A stretch of DNA of 64,000 bases from Egibacteraceae bacterium (GTDB lineage Bacteria > Actinomycetota > Nitriliruptoria > Euzebyales > Egibacteraceae): assembly GCA_030447925.1 (NCBI GenBank), contig JAUJNX010000002.1, positions 1-64,000 on the forward strand, written 5' to 3'. Below are positions 45,737-54,771 of the stretch, piece by piece. The notes below the pieces were generated by a model. That model ran no database searches and was not told the origin of the DNA. It worked only from the letters and a program-made list of their open reading frames with translations. The translations under genes were made by a program, and so were the position numbers. Position 1 is the first letter of the stretch. The number at the start of each line of letters is the position of its first letter.

Positions 45737-47371
45737 TCACGCGAGCACGGTGGACCGCGGGTAGGCGACCGCCGGGTCGGTGAGCACGTTGACGAGGTAG
45801 GGCACGCCGCTGGCGAACGCGCGCGCCAGGGCGGGCCCCAGGTCCGCCGCCCTGGTGACCGTCTCCCCCGCCCCGCCAAGGGCGCGCACCACGTCGTCGT
45901 AGCGCAGCCCCGGCTGCAGGTCCGCGGCGACGCTCCAGCCGTCGTAGATCGCCTCCATGGGGTGCTTCTCCAGCGCCCACACGCCATTGTTGCCCACGAC
46001 CATGACCGCAGGCAGGCCGTGGCGGACCAGGGTGTCGGCGTCCATCAGGCCGAACCCGGCGGCGCCGTCGCCGAGCAGCGCGCAGACCTGCGCCTGCGGG
46101 CGCGCGAGCCGCGCGGCGACGGCGTAGCCCATGCCCGTCCCCAGGCAGCCGAAGGGGCCGGGGTCCAGCCAGCAGCCGGGCGTGCGGCTGTCCAGGTACT
46201 TGCCCGCGTAGGAGACGAAGTCGCCGCCGTCGCCGATCACGACGGCGTCGGGGTCCAGGGCGCGGCGCAGCTCGCCGTACACGCGCGCGGGATGGATCGG
46301 GTCGCCGTCGGCCGCCAGCAGGTCGCGCTCGGCGTCGCGGGCGGCGCGCTCCAGGTCGCGCAGGCGCTCCGCCCAGGCGGCGCGGGCGACGGCGAGGTCC
46401 CCGGTCGGGCCACCGATCCTGTCGGCCAGGCCGAGCAGCGCGGTGGCCAGGTCCCCCGCGACACCGGCGGCGAGGTCGACGTGGCCCGCCAGCCCCTCGG
46501 GGCTGTCGGCCAGGTGGACGACGCGGGCGGGGCCGAAGCGCCCGAAGCCGAGGCGGAAGTCCAGCGGCGTCCCCGCCACGACCACGAGGTCCGCCTCACC
46601 CAGCGCCGTGCGCCGCGCGCGGGCGATCGCCAGCGGGTGGTCGGGGGGCACCAGCCCGCGGCCCATGCCGTTGAGCAGGACGGGGGCGGCGGCGGTCTCG
46701 ACCAGGGCGCGCAGCGCGTCCCCCGCCCCGCCCAGCCACACGTCGGTGCCCGCGACCAGGACCGGCCGCTCCGCGGCGGCCAGGGCGGTCGCGGCGCGGT
46801 CCAGGGCGTCGGTGTCGACGGGCTCGGGCGCGGGGTGCGACCACGCGGGGACGGTGGCCTCGTCGGCGGGGGCGAACACGACGTCCAGGGGGATGTCGAC
46901 GAAGGCGGGGCCGCGGTGGGGGCTCGCGGCGGTGCGCAGGGCGTCCAGGACGTCCACCGCGACGCCCGCGGGGTCGGCCGCGGTGCCCGCCAGCTTGGTG
47001 AGCGGCGCGAGGAACGCGACGTGGTCCAGCTCCTGCAGGCTGCCCGTCCCCCAGGTCGCGGCCGGCGCGCGCCCGCCGATCACCAGCAGCGGGGACCCGC
47101 CGAAGCGGGCGGTCGCCACGGCCGACATGCCGTTGGTCACGCCGGGGCCGGCGGTCAGCGCGGCGACCTGCGGGCGGCGCGTCAGCTTGGCCAGGCCCTC
47201 CGCGGCGAACGCCGCCGCCTGCTCGTGGCGGGTGTCGACCAGGCGCACGCCCTCGTGCCGGCAGCCGTCGTAGAGCGGGAACAGGTGGCCGCCCGACAGC
47301 GTGAACAGGTGCTCGACCCCCGCCCCGCGCAACGCCCGGACCGCCAGGTGCCCACTCGCAAGCTCGCCCAT
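45737..47371 (-). CDS. ilvG: acetolactate synthase-like TPP enzyme (IlvG type)
   Basis: A 544-residue thiamine-diphosphate enzyme. FTLSGGHLFPLYDGCR, LVDTRHEQAAAFAAEGLAK (catalytic Glu) and AALTAGPGVTNGMSAVA are in the N-terminal domain. VLLNGMGRGLVPPDHPLA lies in the middle domain, and GDGAAGFGLMDADTLVRHGL, then VVGNNGVWALEKHPMEAIYD, is the TPP/metal site near 440-475. It follows the mycobacterial IlvG (Rv1820) sequence closely from end to end. True acetolactate synthase activity for this group is not certain, since 2-hydroxyacyl-CoA lyases are similar. The ATG at 47371 is chosen over a GTG at 47401 because TAGGCT lies seven bases upstream and the longer start would enter a repeat. Confidence 0.88.
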   Translation of the reverse strand: MGELASGHLAVRALRGAGVEHLFTLSGGHLFPLYDGCRHEGVRLVDTRHEQAAAFAAEGLAKLTRRPQVAALTAGPGVTNGMSAVATARFGGSPLLVIGGRAPAATWGTGSLQELDHVAFLAPLTKLAGTAADPAGVAVDVLDALRTAASPHRGPAFVDIPLDVVFAPADEATVPAWSHPAPEPVDTDALDRAATALAAAERPVLVAGTDVWLGGAGDALRALVETAAAPVLLNGMGRGLVPPDHPLAIARARRTALGEADLVVVAGTPLDFRLGFGRFGPARVVHLADSPEGLAGHVDLAAGVAGDLATALLGLADRIGGPTGDLAVARAAWAERLRDLERAARDAERDLLAADGDPIHPARVYGELRRALDPDAVVIGDGGDFVSYAGKYLDSRTPGCWLDPGPFGCLGTGMGYAVAARLARPQAQVCALLGDGAAGFGLMDADTLVRHGLPAVMVVGNNGVWALEKHPMEAIYDGWSVAADLQPGLRYDDVVRALGGAGETVTRAADLGPALARAFASGVPYLVNVLTDPAVAYPRSTVLA

Positions 47372-47378
47372 GGCCGGC

Positions 47379-47384
47379 AGCCTA
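47379..47384 (-). promoter_or_regulatory. -10 box of ilvG-like gene (leaderless)
   Basis: TAGGCT on the minus strand, seven bases from the ATG at 47371. It lies 17 bases from the end of the dispersed repeat. Confidence 0.5.
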
Positions 47385-47400
47385 ACGGGCGGGTGGGACA

Positions 47401-47464
47401 CCTAGGCCGTGTCTCCTGACTCCGTACTCGGAAGCCGCCCGGCGTCTGAGGTGCACCCCTAGGG
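47401..47464 (-). repeat. dispersed 3'-end repeat, full single copy flanked by CCTAGG
   Basis: On the minus strand CCTAGGGGTGCACCTCAGAC, then GCCGGGCGGCTTCCGAGTAC, GGAGTCAGGAGACACGGCCT and AGG. CCTAGG occurs at both ends, like a CTAG target duplication. The left CTAG contains the TAG stop of the GGDEF gene (47459-47461). Confidence 0.9.
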
Positions 47465-49009
47465 GGCGGGCTCGCGGAGCGCGATCTCGGGCGCGAGCAG
47501 GGCGCGGTCCTTGCCGTCGCGCTTCGCGCGGTACAGCGCGTCGTCCGCGGCGCGGAAGAGGGCGTCGGGCGGCACGTCGGGCCGGACGGCGGTGGCGACG
47601 CCGACGGAGATCGTCACCCGTGGGAGCGGGTCGCGGGCGCGGCCGACCGCGTCGACGGCCCGCATCAGGACACCCAGTGCGGTCTCCGGTTCGCAGCCGG
47701 GCAGCAGCGCAGCGAACTCCTCCCCGCCGACGCGGTAGACCTGGTCGCCCTCGCGCAGGCTGCGCTGGAGCCGGTCGGCGACGTGGCACAGGACCCGGTC
47801 GCCGGTGGCGTGGCCGTGCCGGTCGTTGACCTGCTTGAAGTCGTCGACGTCGAGCACCGCCAGCGCGACCGGCTCGTCGGGGGCGGTGCGCCGCAACGCC
47901 CCCCGCAGGTCGTCCCAGAACACCCGGCGGTTGCGCAGCCCGGTGAGGCTGTCGCGCTCGGCCGCGTGGCGGGCCTGCTCGTAGAGCCGGGCGTTGCGCA
48001 GCGCCAGCGCGGTGATGTCGGCCAGGCCGGCCAGGAACGCGCGGTCGGCGGGGGGGAACGAGAGCGGGCGGTCGGTGACGACCGCCAGGCCCGTGGTGAG
48101 GACCCCGTCGGTGCGGTGGGCCGCGATCATCAGCGCCCGCGCGTGGTCCGGGGCCAGCGCGCGCAGGCCGGGGGCGGCCGCGAGGTCCCCGACGACGACC
48201 ACGCCGTCGCGCTCCAGCCGTCGCAGCAGGTGGCGCGGAACCTGCTCGAAGCGCGCCGCCTCCGAGGGGTGGCGGCCGTCGCCGTCGGAGCGGACGAGGA
48301 CGACCGCCCGCGGCTCGAAGCGCAGCAGGGACATCTCGAAGGCGTCGAGGCGCGCCAGCGCCGCCTTGGCGATCAGGCCGAAGACCCGGTCGAAGTCGAA
48401 GGTCTCCGTCATCGTCTTCGCGATCTCGTACAGCTCGGCCATGGTCGACGCCTGCTCCCGCGTGGCGGCGTGCAGCCGTGCCTGCTCGACCGCGAGCGCG
48501 ACCCGGAAGGTGATGCTGGTGAGCAGCCCCACGTCGTCCTCGGTGAAACGCTCCGGCCGGCAGCGGAGCAGTCGCAGCACCCCGAGGGGCTCGGCCGCGT
48601 GCCCCCGCACCGGCAGCCACAGCCCGCTCTGCGCACCGGGGAGACCCGCCGGGATCCGCGGGGAGCCGGTGTCGGTGGTCCGGACCGGCGAGCCCGTGCG
48701 GACGACCTGCTCGGCCACCTGGTCCCGCACCACCTGCCCGGGCGGCGCGTCGTCCTCGGGGATGCCCAGGGCGGCGAGGTGGCACAGCCGGCCGGCCTCG
48801 TCACGCACCAGCAGCGACACCACGTCGGCGCGGAACAGCTCGGAGAGCGTGGACAGCACGCGGTCCACGAGCGTCGGCAGGCTCGCCGGCTCGGCGAGGA
48901 CGGTGAGCACCCGCGACAGCCGGGTTGCGTGGCGCAGCGCGGTGTGGGCGGAGGCGATCGCCCGGTCGCGCTCCTCCTGCAGCGCCTGCTCGGGGAGCGC
49001 CACGGTCAC
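47459..49009 (-). CDS. GAF-GAF-GGDEF diguanylate cyclase
   Basis: A 516-residue signalling enzyme. Two GAF-like sensor regions are near residues 50-180 (LFRADVVSLLVRDEAGRLCH) and 195-345. A GGDEF domain near 355-505 has SLTGLRNRRVFWDDL, VLDVDDFKQVNDRHGHATGD and RVGGEEFAALLPG (GGEEF, active-type). It should make cyclic di-GMP. The I-site R-x2-D about five residues before GGEEF appears as REGDQVY, a match. The GTG at 49009 overlaps the FIST gene stop (GTGA), so sensor and cyclase are made together. Its TAG stop lies in the dispersed repeat. Confidence 0.92.
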   Translation of the reverse strand: MTVALPEQALQEERDRAIASAHTALRHATRLSRVLTVLAEPASLPTLVDRVLSTLSELFRADVVSLLVRDEAGRLCHLAALGIPEDDAPPGQVVRDQVAEQVVRTGSPVRTTDTGSPRIPAGLPGAQSGLWLPVRGHAAEPLGVLRLLRCRPERFTEDDVGLLTSITFRVALAVEQARLHAATREQASTMAELYEIAKTMTETFDFDRVFGLIAKAALARLDAFEMSLLRFEPRAVVLVRSDGDGRHPSEAARFEQVPRHLLRRLERDGVVVVGDLAAAPGLRALAPDHARALMIAAHRTDGVLTTGLAVVTDRPLSFPPADRAFLAGLADITALALRNARLYEQARHAAERDSLTGLRNRRVFWDDLRGALRRTAPDEPVALAVLDVDDFKQVNDRHGHATGDRVLCHVADRLQRSLREGDQVYRVGGEEFAALLPGCEPETALGVLMRAVDAVGRARDPLPRVTISVGVATAVRPDVPPDALFRAADDALYRAKRDGKDRALLAPEIALREPAP

Positions 49010-50196
49010 AGCGCCATGGCGGTCATGGTCGCGTTGTGGAACCCCTGGCCGCCGACCGTGCGCGCGAACTCGCCGTAGGAGTGCAGCCCGAAGGTCGGCA
49101 GGTCGCCCGCGGCGCGCTGCAGCCGCTGCGCCTCCTCCCCCGCCCGCTGCGCGTGGATGTCCTGGTGCAGGGCGCAGCTGAAGGCCAGCAGCACCCCCGG
49201 CGGGGGTCCCGACCGCTCCAGCGCCGCCGCGGCGAGCCGGTCGGCCGCCGCCAGCAGGGTGTCGGAGGAGCCGCGCATGACCTGCACCGCGGCCCCGGCG
49301 GGGACGTGGCCGAACGCGATGAGGTCGTCCTCGGCGATCTCGGGGCGCTCGACGGAGGTCTGCACGCTGCGGATCACGAAGGACCCGTCGGGTTGCAGGA
49401 GCCCGAGCGGGCGCAGCGCGCGCAGCGGGAAGCGCGCCGCGGGCACCGGCTCGAGGTGGGCGTCGGGGTCCGCGAGCAGCGCCTCGGCGTACGCGCGGGC
49501 GGCGGGGCGCCCGCCGATCTCGGACACGATCGCGCCGGCGCTGCGGGTGACCAGCAGCGGGACCCCGGCGGCGGTCCAGCCGTGGGTGGCGACGACCCGC
49601 AGCGGGTGGTCCGACGCGATCCAGGCGGCGACGGCGGCGTCGGCCAGGACCCGATCGTCGTGGAAGACCAGGGTGCGGACCATCCGCCGGTCGTCGCCCG
49701 CGCTGCCGCCCACCACCGGGACGGCGGCGCCGGTGACGCGGTGGAGGCCGTGCACGACCCCCTGCTGGTCGCCGGCCAGGCCGTCGGTGAGCAGCAGCAG
49801 CGCGGCGCAGGGACCGGGCGGCCCGTCCACCGCGGCGCGTGCGGCGCGCGCCAGGCTCCGCCCCGTGCCGTCGGGGTCGCCGGCGATCCCGGTCACCGCG
49901 GCGGTGCCGAAGCGGTAGGGCCCCGCGGTGAGGGCGAGCACGGCGACGCCGCTGCCGGGCGGCAGGTGCGCGCCGCCCGCGAACGCGCCGTCGCTGGTGG
50001 CGCCGATCAGGGGTGCGCCGCCGGTGCGCTCGCGAACCGCGGCGAGCAGGCGCGGGAGGTCGTAGCGCACCGTGGCGTAGACCACGACGAGCGCGGGCCG
50101 GCCGGGCAGCCGCGCGACCGCCTGCCCCGCCGCCTCCGCCCCCGCGCGCGCCGCGTCGCCCGCCCGGCTCGACCCGATCCCGGCCGCGAGCCCCAT
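49006..50196 (-). CDS. FIST N/C-domain sensor protein
   Basis: A 396-residue soluble sensory protein. The FIST_N part (about 30-230) has ALVVVYATVRYDLPRLLAAV, APLIGATSDGAFAG and VVGGSAGDD. The FIST_C part (about 235-380) has FVIRSVQTSVERPEI and VLLAFSCALHQDIHAQ, LPTFGLHSYGEFA. FIST domains bind small ligands, possibly amino acids, and are usually joined or linked to kinases or GGDEF proteins, as here. The ATG at 50196 has GAGGG six bases upstream. The gene is followed with overlap by the diguanylate cyclase, and its 5' side faces a repeat array. Confidence 0.9.
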   Translation of the reverse strand: MGLAAGIGSSRAGDAARAGAEAAGQAVARLPGRPALVVVYATVRYDLPRLLAAVRERTGGAPLIGATSDGAFAGGAHLPPGSGVAVLALTAGPYRFGTAAVTGIAGDPDGTGRSLARAARAAVDGPPGPCAALLLLTDGLAGDQQGVVHGLHRVTGAAVPVVGGSAGDDRRMVRTLVFHDDRVLADAAVAAWIASDHPLRVVATHGWTAAGVPLLVTRSAGAIVSEIGGRPAARAYAEALLADPDAHLEPVPAARFPLRALRPLGLLQPDGSFVIRSVQTSVERPEIAEDDLIAFGHVPAGAAVQVMRGSSDTLLAAADRLAAAALERSGPPPGVLLAFSCALHQDIHAQRAGEEAQRLQRAAGDLPTFGLHSYGEFARTVGGQGFHNATMTAMAL

Positions 50197-50289
50197 GTCC
50201 CTCAGCCCCCAACCCCACGGTGGTCGTCCCGGTCACCCGTGCGAGTGTCGACCGGCCCGCCCCCCACCTTGACGACGGGTTGGGCGGGC

Positions 50290-50589
50290 GGCCTAGGGGT
50301 GCACCTCAAACGCCGGGCGGCTTCCGCCTGCGGAGTCAGGAGACACGGCCTAGGGGTGCACCTCAAACGCCGGGCGGCTTCCGCCTGCGGAGTCAGGAGA
50401 CACGGCCTAGGGGTGCACCTCAAACGCCGGGCGGCTTCCGCCTGCGGAGTCAGGAGACACGGCCTAGGGGTGCACCTCAAACGCCGGGCGGCTTCCGCCT
50501 GCGGAGTCAGGAGACACGGCCTAGGGGTGCACCTCAAACGCCATGCTCGACCGGCGTGCAGGGCGGAGCCCGCAGGGGTCAGGAGACAC
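50290..50589 (-). repeat. tandem array: four identical 57-bp units plus one divergent unit
   Basis: Units at 50290-50346, 50347-50403, 50404-50460 and 50461-50517 are identical. Each reads, on the plus strand, GGCCTAGGGGTGCACCTCAA, ACGCCGGGCGGCTTCCGCCT, GCGGAGTCAGGAGACAC. A fifth unit (50518-50589) keeps the first 25 and last 11 bases but has a different, longer middle with its own GGGC-TCC-GCCC stem. The array starts right after the transglycosylase stop (50593-50595). There are no unique spacers, so it is not CRISPR. It occupies most of the 396 bases between two genes. Confidence 0.95.
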
Positions 50590-50592
50590 GCC

Positions 50593-51989
50593 CTACGGGG
50601 CGGCGAGCAGGTCGTAGCGGTCCAGGATCCGCACGACGTAGAGCTGGGTCTCGGGGAACGGCGGGATGCCGGGGCCGGCGTCGTCGACGTTGCCGGGACC
50701 CGCGTTGTAGGCGGCCAGGGCGAGGTCCGCGCGGCCCGGGTAGCGGTCCAGCAGCCCGCGCAGGTAGCGGGCGCCGCCGTGGAGGTTGTCGACCGGGTCG
50801 AAGGGGTCCACCCCGACCTCCCGGGCGGTGCCGGGCAGCAGCTGGGTCAGTCCGATCGCGCCCGCCGGCGACACGACCTCGGGCCGGAAGGTCGACTCGG
50901 TCCACACCAGGGCGGCGAGCAGGCGGGGGTCGACGCGCTCCGCGGTCGCGGCGGCCTCGATCGCGGGCGCCCACGGCGGTCCGCCCGCCGGCAGGCGGTC
51001 CGCCCAGGCGGGGACGGGCCCGGCGGGGGGCTCCCCGACGCGGGCGCGCTGGAGCAGCGCGACCTGGGCGGACAGGTCCTGCACCAGCACCGCCTGCGCC
51101 GCCACGTCGGACTGCAGCTCGGCGAACAGCGCGAGGCGCCGGTCCTGCGCGACCCGCGAGGCCGCCAGCAGCGCCGACCGCTCCGCCACCAGCGCCTCGG
51201 TCGCGGCCACCGCCTCCGCGGCGCCGCGCTGCTGGGCCTCGGCCTGCGCCGTCGCGCGCCGGACCTCGCGGGCGGCCCCCTGCTCCGCGGTGCTCAGGGC
51301 CTGCGCGTCCTCCAGCAGGACGACGTCGTTGGTGACCAGCACCTGCAGGTAGGGCAGGCGCTCGGCGAGGGTGCCCTCGTCGCCCGCCCCGAGCAGGGTC
51401 CCGAACATGCCGGCGGCAGCGCCGCCCGCCGCGCCCTGCTGGTACAGCTCGCGCGCGTGCTCGGCCAGCCGCTCCTGCTGGCGGTCCAGCGCGGTGCGCA
51501 CCTCCGCCAGGCGGTCGCGGGCGGCGCCCAGGCGCGCCCGGGCGTCGTCGCGACGGCGCTCCCCCGCGGCCAGGGCCGTGCGCGCGGGCTGCAGGCGCTG
51601 CTCGACGGCGGCCAGGTCGGCGCGGGAGCCCACCACGATCTCCAAGCCGGCGGCGACCTCCGAACCCCGCTGCGAGAGACCCTGAACGGCCGAGGCACGC
51701 CACGCCTCCGCCGCGGCGCGCCGCCCCACCGCCACGTACAGCTCCAGGGCTCCAGGCGCTGCTCGACGGCGGCCAGGTCGGCGCCCAGCCGGTCCAGCTC
51801 CTCCTCGCCGGCGGCGACCTCCGCACCGAGCTGCGCGAGCCGCTGCTCGGCGGCGGCCCGCCCCGCCTCCGCGGCGTCGCGCCGGCGCACGGCCTCGTCC
51901 AGGTCCTGCGCCACCGCCACCGGCGCGAGCACGACGACGACCGCGGCCAGGGCGGCCGCCGCGACGCTGCGACGTGTCCGGAGGTGCAT
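50593..51989 (-). pseudogene. secreted coiled-coil lytic transglycosylase (SLT), frameshifted
   Basis: The N-terminus (ATG 51989) is a Sec signal peptide (MHLRTRRSVAAAALAAVVVV, cut after AVA) and the start of a coiled coil (LAQLGAEVAAGEEELDRLGA). The frame is lost near 51748. One added base (GAG-GCC for GAG-CC) would join it to the downstream frame LELYVAVGRRAAAEAWRASA. That continues as a long coiled coil to about residue 330 and ends in a soluble lytic transglycosylase domain: AALVWTESTFRPEVVSPAGA (catalytic Glu), GLTQLLPGTA and ALAAYNAGPGNVD. Such enzymes cut peptidoglycan between MurNAc and GlcNAc. Either a recent mutation or a sequence error. Its TAG stop abuts the repeat array. Confidence 0.85.
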
Positions 51990-52105
51990 GTCGGGGCGAA
52001 GCCTAGTCCGCGCGCCCCGCCGCGTCGCCCGGAATCGTCCATCGACCCCCGGCGCCCGCGGTCCAGCCCTCGTGCGCGGCGGGCGGGCGTGGTAAGTCTG
52101 TCGCC

Positions 52106-52744
52106 ATGCCGCTCCCCGCGCTCGCTGTCGCCCTGGACGTGAACGAGACGCTGTTCTCGCTGGACCGCATGGCCGCCCGGCTGCCACCGGGCGCGCTGCC
52201 GACCTGGTTCGCGCGCGTGCTGCGCGACGGGTTCGCGCTGACCGTCACCGGCGACGCGCCGCGCTTCCGCGACCTCGCGCTGACCCACCTGGCCGCCTTC
52301 ACCGACGACCCGGAGGGCGTGCTGGCCGAGTTCGGGCGGCTCGACCCGCACCCCGACGTCCGGCCCGCGCTGGAGCGCCTGCGCGACGCCGGCGTGCCCG
52401 CGGTGACGCTCACCAACGGGTCGTCGGACCCGGTGCGGGCGATGTTCGCCGGCGCGGGGCTGCAGGACCTGGTCCAGGGCTACCTGTCGGTCGACGACGT
52501 CGGGGTGTGGAAGCCGCGGCCCGAGCCCTACCACCACGCGGCGGCCCACCTCGGCGTGCCGCGCGACCGGCTCGCGCTGATCGCCGTGCACGGCTGGGAC
52601 GTCCACGGCGCCAAGCGCGCCGGCCTGCTCGCCGGCTGGTGCAGCCGGCTGGAGGGCGCGCTGCTCACCCAGTACGAACGGCCCGACGTGACCGGCGACA
52701 CCCTGGTCGAGGTCGTGGACGGACTGCTGGGAGGACCCCGATGA
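52106..52744 (+). CDS. HAD-superfamily hydrolase, haloacid dehalogenase type II-like
   Basis: A 212-residue enzyme. Motif I is ALDVNETLFSLD near residue 8 (nucleophile Asp), motif II VTLTNGSSDPVRAMFAGAGL near 105 (Asn-Gly-Ser), motif III VWKPRPEPYHHAAAHLG near 135 (Lys) and motif IV AVHGWDVHGAKRAGL near 158. These match L-2-haloacid dehalogenases; the DVNETL start is characteristic. Natural substrates of such homologues are often not haloacids. TAAGTC lies seven bases ahead of the ATG, a weak leaderless candidate. It overlaps carbonic anhydrase by ATGA. Confidence 0.88.
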   Translation: MPLPALAVALDVNETLFSLDRMAARLPPGALPTWFARVLRDGFALTVTGDAPRFRDLALTHLAAFTDDPEGVLAEFGRLDPHPDVRPALERLRDAGVPAVTLTNGSSDPVRAMFAGAGLQDLVQGYLSVDDVGVWKPRPEPYHHAAAHLGVPRDRLALIAVHGWDVHGAKRAGLLAGWCSRLEGALLTQYERPDVTGDTLVEVVDGLLGGPR

Positions 52745-53229
52745 GCGCGACCGACGACCTGCTGGCCAACGCCGAGCGCTACGCAGCGACCTTCGACAGG
52801 GGCGACCTGCCCGGACCGCCCGCGCTCGGCGTCGCGATCGTCGCGTGCATGGACGCGCGCCTGGACCCGGCCGCGCTGTTCGGCCTGTCGGAGGGCGACG
52901 CCCACGTCATCCGCAACGCTGGCGGGGTCGTCACCGACGAGGAGATCCGCTCCCTCGCGATCTCCCAGCACCTGCTGGGCACCACCGAGATCGTCCTGGT
53001 CCACCACACGGGCTGCGGCATGCTCACCTTCACCGACGAGGACCTCGCCGCCCGCCTGGAGGCCGAGACCGGCGCCCGCCCCGCCTGGTCCGCCCACGCC
53101 TTCGCCGACCTCGACACCGACGTCCGCGAGGCGATGGCCCGCCTGCGCGAGAGCCCCTTCCTCCCCTCCAAGCAGATCCGCGGCTTCGTCTACGACGTCA
53201 CCACCGCCGCCCTCCGCGAGGTCGCCTGA
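52741..53229 (+). CDS. beta-class carbonic anhydrase
   Basis: A 162-residue zinc enzyme for reversible CO2 hydration. IVACMDARLDP near residue 34 has the first Cys and the Asp-Arg dyad, RNAGGVVTDEEIRSLAISQ follows, and VLVHHTGCGMLTF near 88 has the His and second Cys. This matches the short actinobacterial beta-CA group. The ATG overlaps the HAD stop (ATGA). It is convergent with the TPP-enzyme relic, three bases apart. Confidence 0.92.
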   Translation: MSATDDLLANAERYAATFDRGDLPGPPALGVAIVACMDARLDPAALFGLSEGDAHVIRNAGGVVTDEEIRSLAISQHLLGTTEIVLVHHTGCGMLTFTDEDLAARLEAETGARPAWSAHAFADLDTDVREAMARLRESPFLPSKQIRGFVYDVTTAALREVA

Positions 53230-53232
53230 GGG

Positions 53233-54769
53233 TCAGTGGCCGCGGAAGGCTTCCTGGAGCCACCAGGAGGCCATGGGCACGACCTTGGCGTCGAGCAGGA
53301 GGGGCCCGGTGCGGGGGCCGTCGAGCCAGGCGGGCAGGGCGCGCAGGTCGGCGGGGCTGCGGACGGTCGCGGCGGTGCAGCCGAAGCCGCGGGCGATGGC
53401 GGCGAGGTCGGTGTCGGGGAAGGTCACCGTGTCGAGGGGCTCGCCGGGGAAGTGGTGGACCTCCGCGCCGTAGGCGGCGTCGTCGTAGACCACGACCACC
53501 AGCGGGAGGCCGAGGCGGACGGCGGTCTCCAGCTCGGCGATGGACAGCAGCGCGCCCCCGTCGCCGAGGACCGCGACGGGCAGGCGGCCGGGCGCGGCGA
53601 GCGCCGCGCCGATCGCCGTGGCCAGGCCCAGCCCGATGGACTGGAAGGACTGGGTGAAGCAGAAGGCGCGCTCGTCGGGCACCGCCAAGTAGGCCGACGG
53701 CCAGCCCATGAAGTTGCCGCTGTCCACGGCCACGACGCGGTCGCCGGGCAGCAGGTCGTCCAGGGCGACCGACAGGGTGCGCGGGTCGATGTGCGCGGCG
53801 TCGCCCTCGTCGCGGTGGGCGACGTCGCGCCAGCGCACGCCCGGCCCGGGGTGCGACCGCCCGGCGCGGTGCCCGCGACGGTCGAGCTCCGCGAGGACCG
53901 CGGCGGCGGTCAGCCCCACGTCGCCCAGCACGCCGAGGTCGGTGCGCCCGGTCGCGCCCAGCGCGGCGGCCTCGAGGTCGACCTGGGCCACCGTGGCCTC
54001 GGGCCCCAGGAGACGGCCGTGCCGCGTCGTCCACATGGTCAGCGAGCAGCCCCAGGCGACCACGACGTCGGCGCGCGCCCGGCCAGCAGCACCGGCCGGC
54101 GCGCCGCGGCGAGCAGGTCCGCGAGCGCCGCCACCGCCTCGGGCGCCGCGCGGGCGGCGGCGGCGGCGCCCACGGCACCCCGGCCCCGTGCCCCACCCCG
54201 TCGCCCGCTTCCGCACCCGCCCCGGCCGCGGTGCTCGCCGCGGCCTCCAGGGCGTGCAGGGCGGTCTCGGCCTCGGGCGGGAGGTCGGCGGCCTGGACGT
54301 CCAGGGGGAGGTTCAGGACGACGGTGCGGCGGTCGACCAGCGCGTGGCGCAGCGCGCGGGCGGTGTCGGCGACCGCGGACGCGGGGGTGTGCACGCGGTC
54401 CGCCGCCGCGCCCACGGCGGCCGCCAGCGCGTCCTGGGCGACCCGGAAGTTGGAGCGCACCGCCGACGCGCCGGTGTCGGCGGCCAGGACCACCAGCGGG
54501 GTGCGGCTCTTCGCCGCCTCGGTGATCCCCGTCATCGCGTTGGTCAGCCCGGGCCCCTGGTGGACGGTCAGGACCCCCAGCTCGCCGCTGGTGCGCGCGT
54601 AGGCGTCGGCCATCGTGGCCGCGCCGGCCTCGCCGCGGGCGGCCACGAAGCGCACCCCGGCGGCGACCAGCGCCCCGGTGACGTGGAAGTTGCCGCTGCC
54701 CACGACGCCGAAGGCGTGGCGCGGCCCGGCCGCCGCCACAACCCGGCCGACGGCCTCCGCGACCCGCAC
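53233..54769 (-). pseudogene. TPP-dependent decarboxylase/acetolactate-synthase-like gene, frameshifted and internally deleted
   Basis: The first 180 residues (GTG 54769) are intact: VGSGNFHVTGALVAAGVRFV, ARGEAGAATMADAYA (catalytic Glu), VHQGPGLTNAMTGI. The frame is lost in a GCC run near 54170. A second frame gives APEAVAALADLLAAARRPVL, LAGR, which then joins directly, in a third frame, to ARADVVVAWGCSLTMWTTRH near 54075. In relatives about 50-60 residues separate those two segments, so part of the central domain is gone. The TPP domain is intact: FTQSFQSIGLGLATAIGAAL, GDGGALLSIAELETAVRLGL. I take it as a decayed gene at the end of the S9-HIT-cyclase operon. Confidence 0.75.
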
Positions 54770-54771
54770 CG

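Noticed and set aside
50290-50589. CRISPR-like array of identical repeats
   Set aside because: The units are contiguous with no unique spacers, and no cas genes are present.
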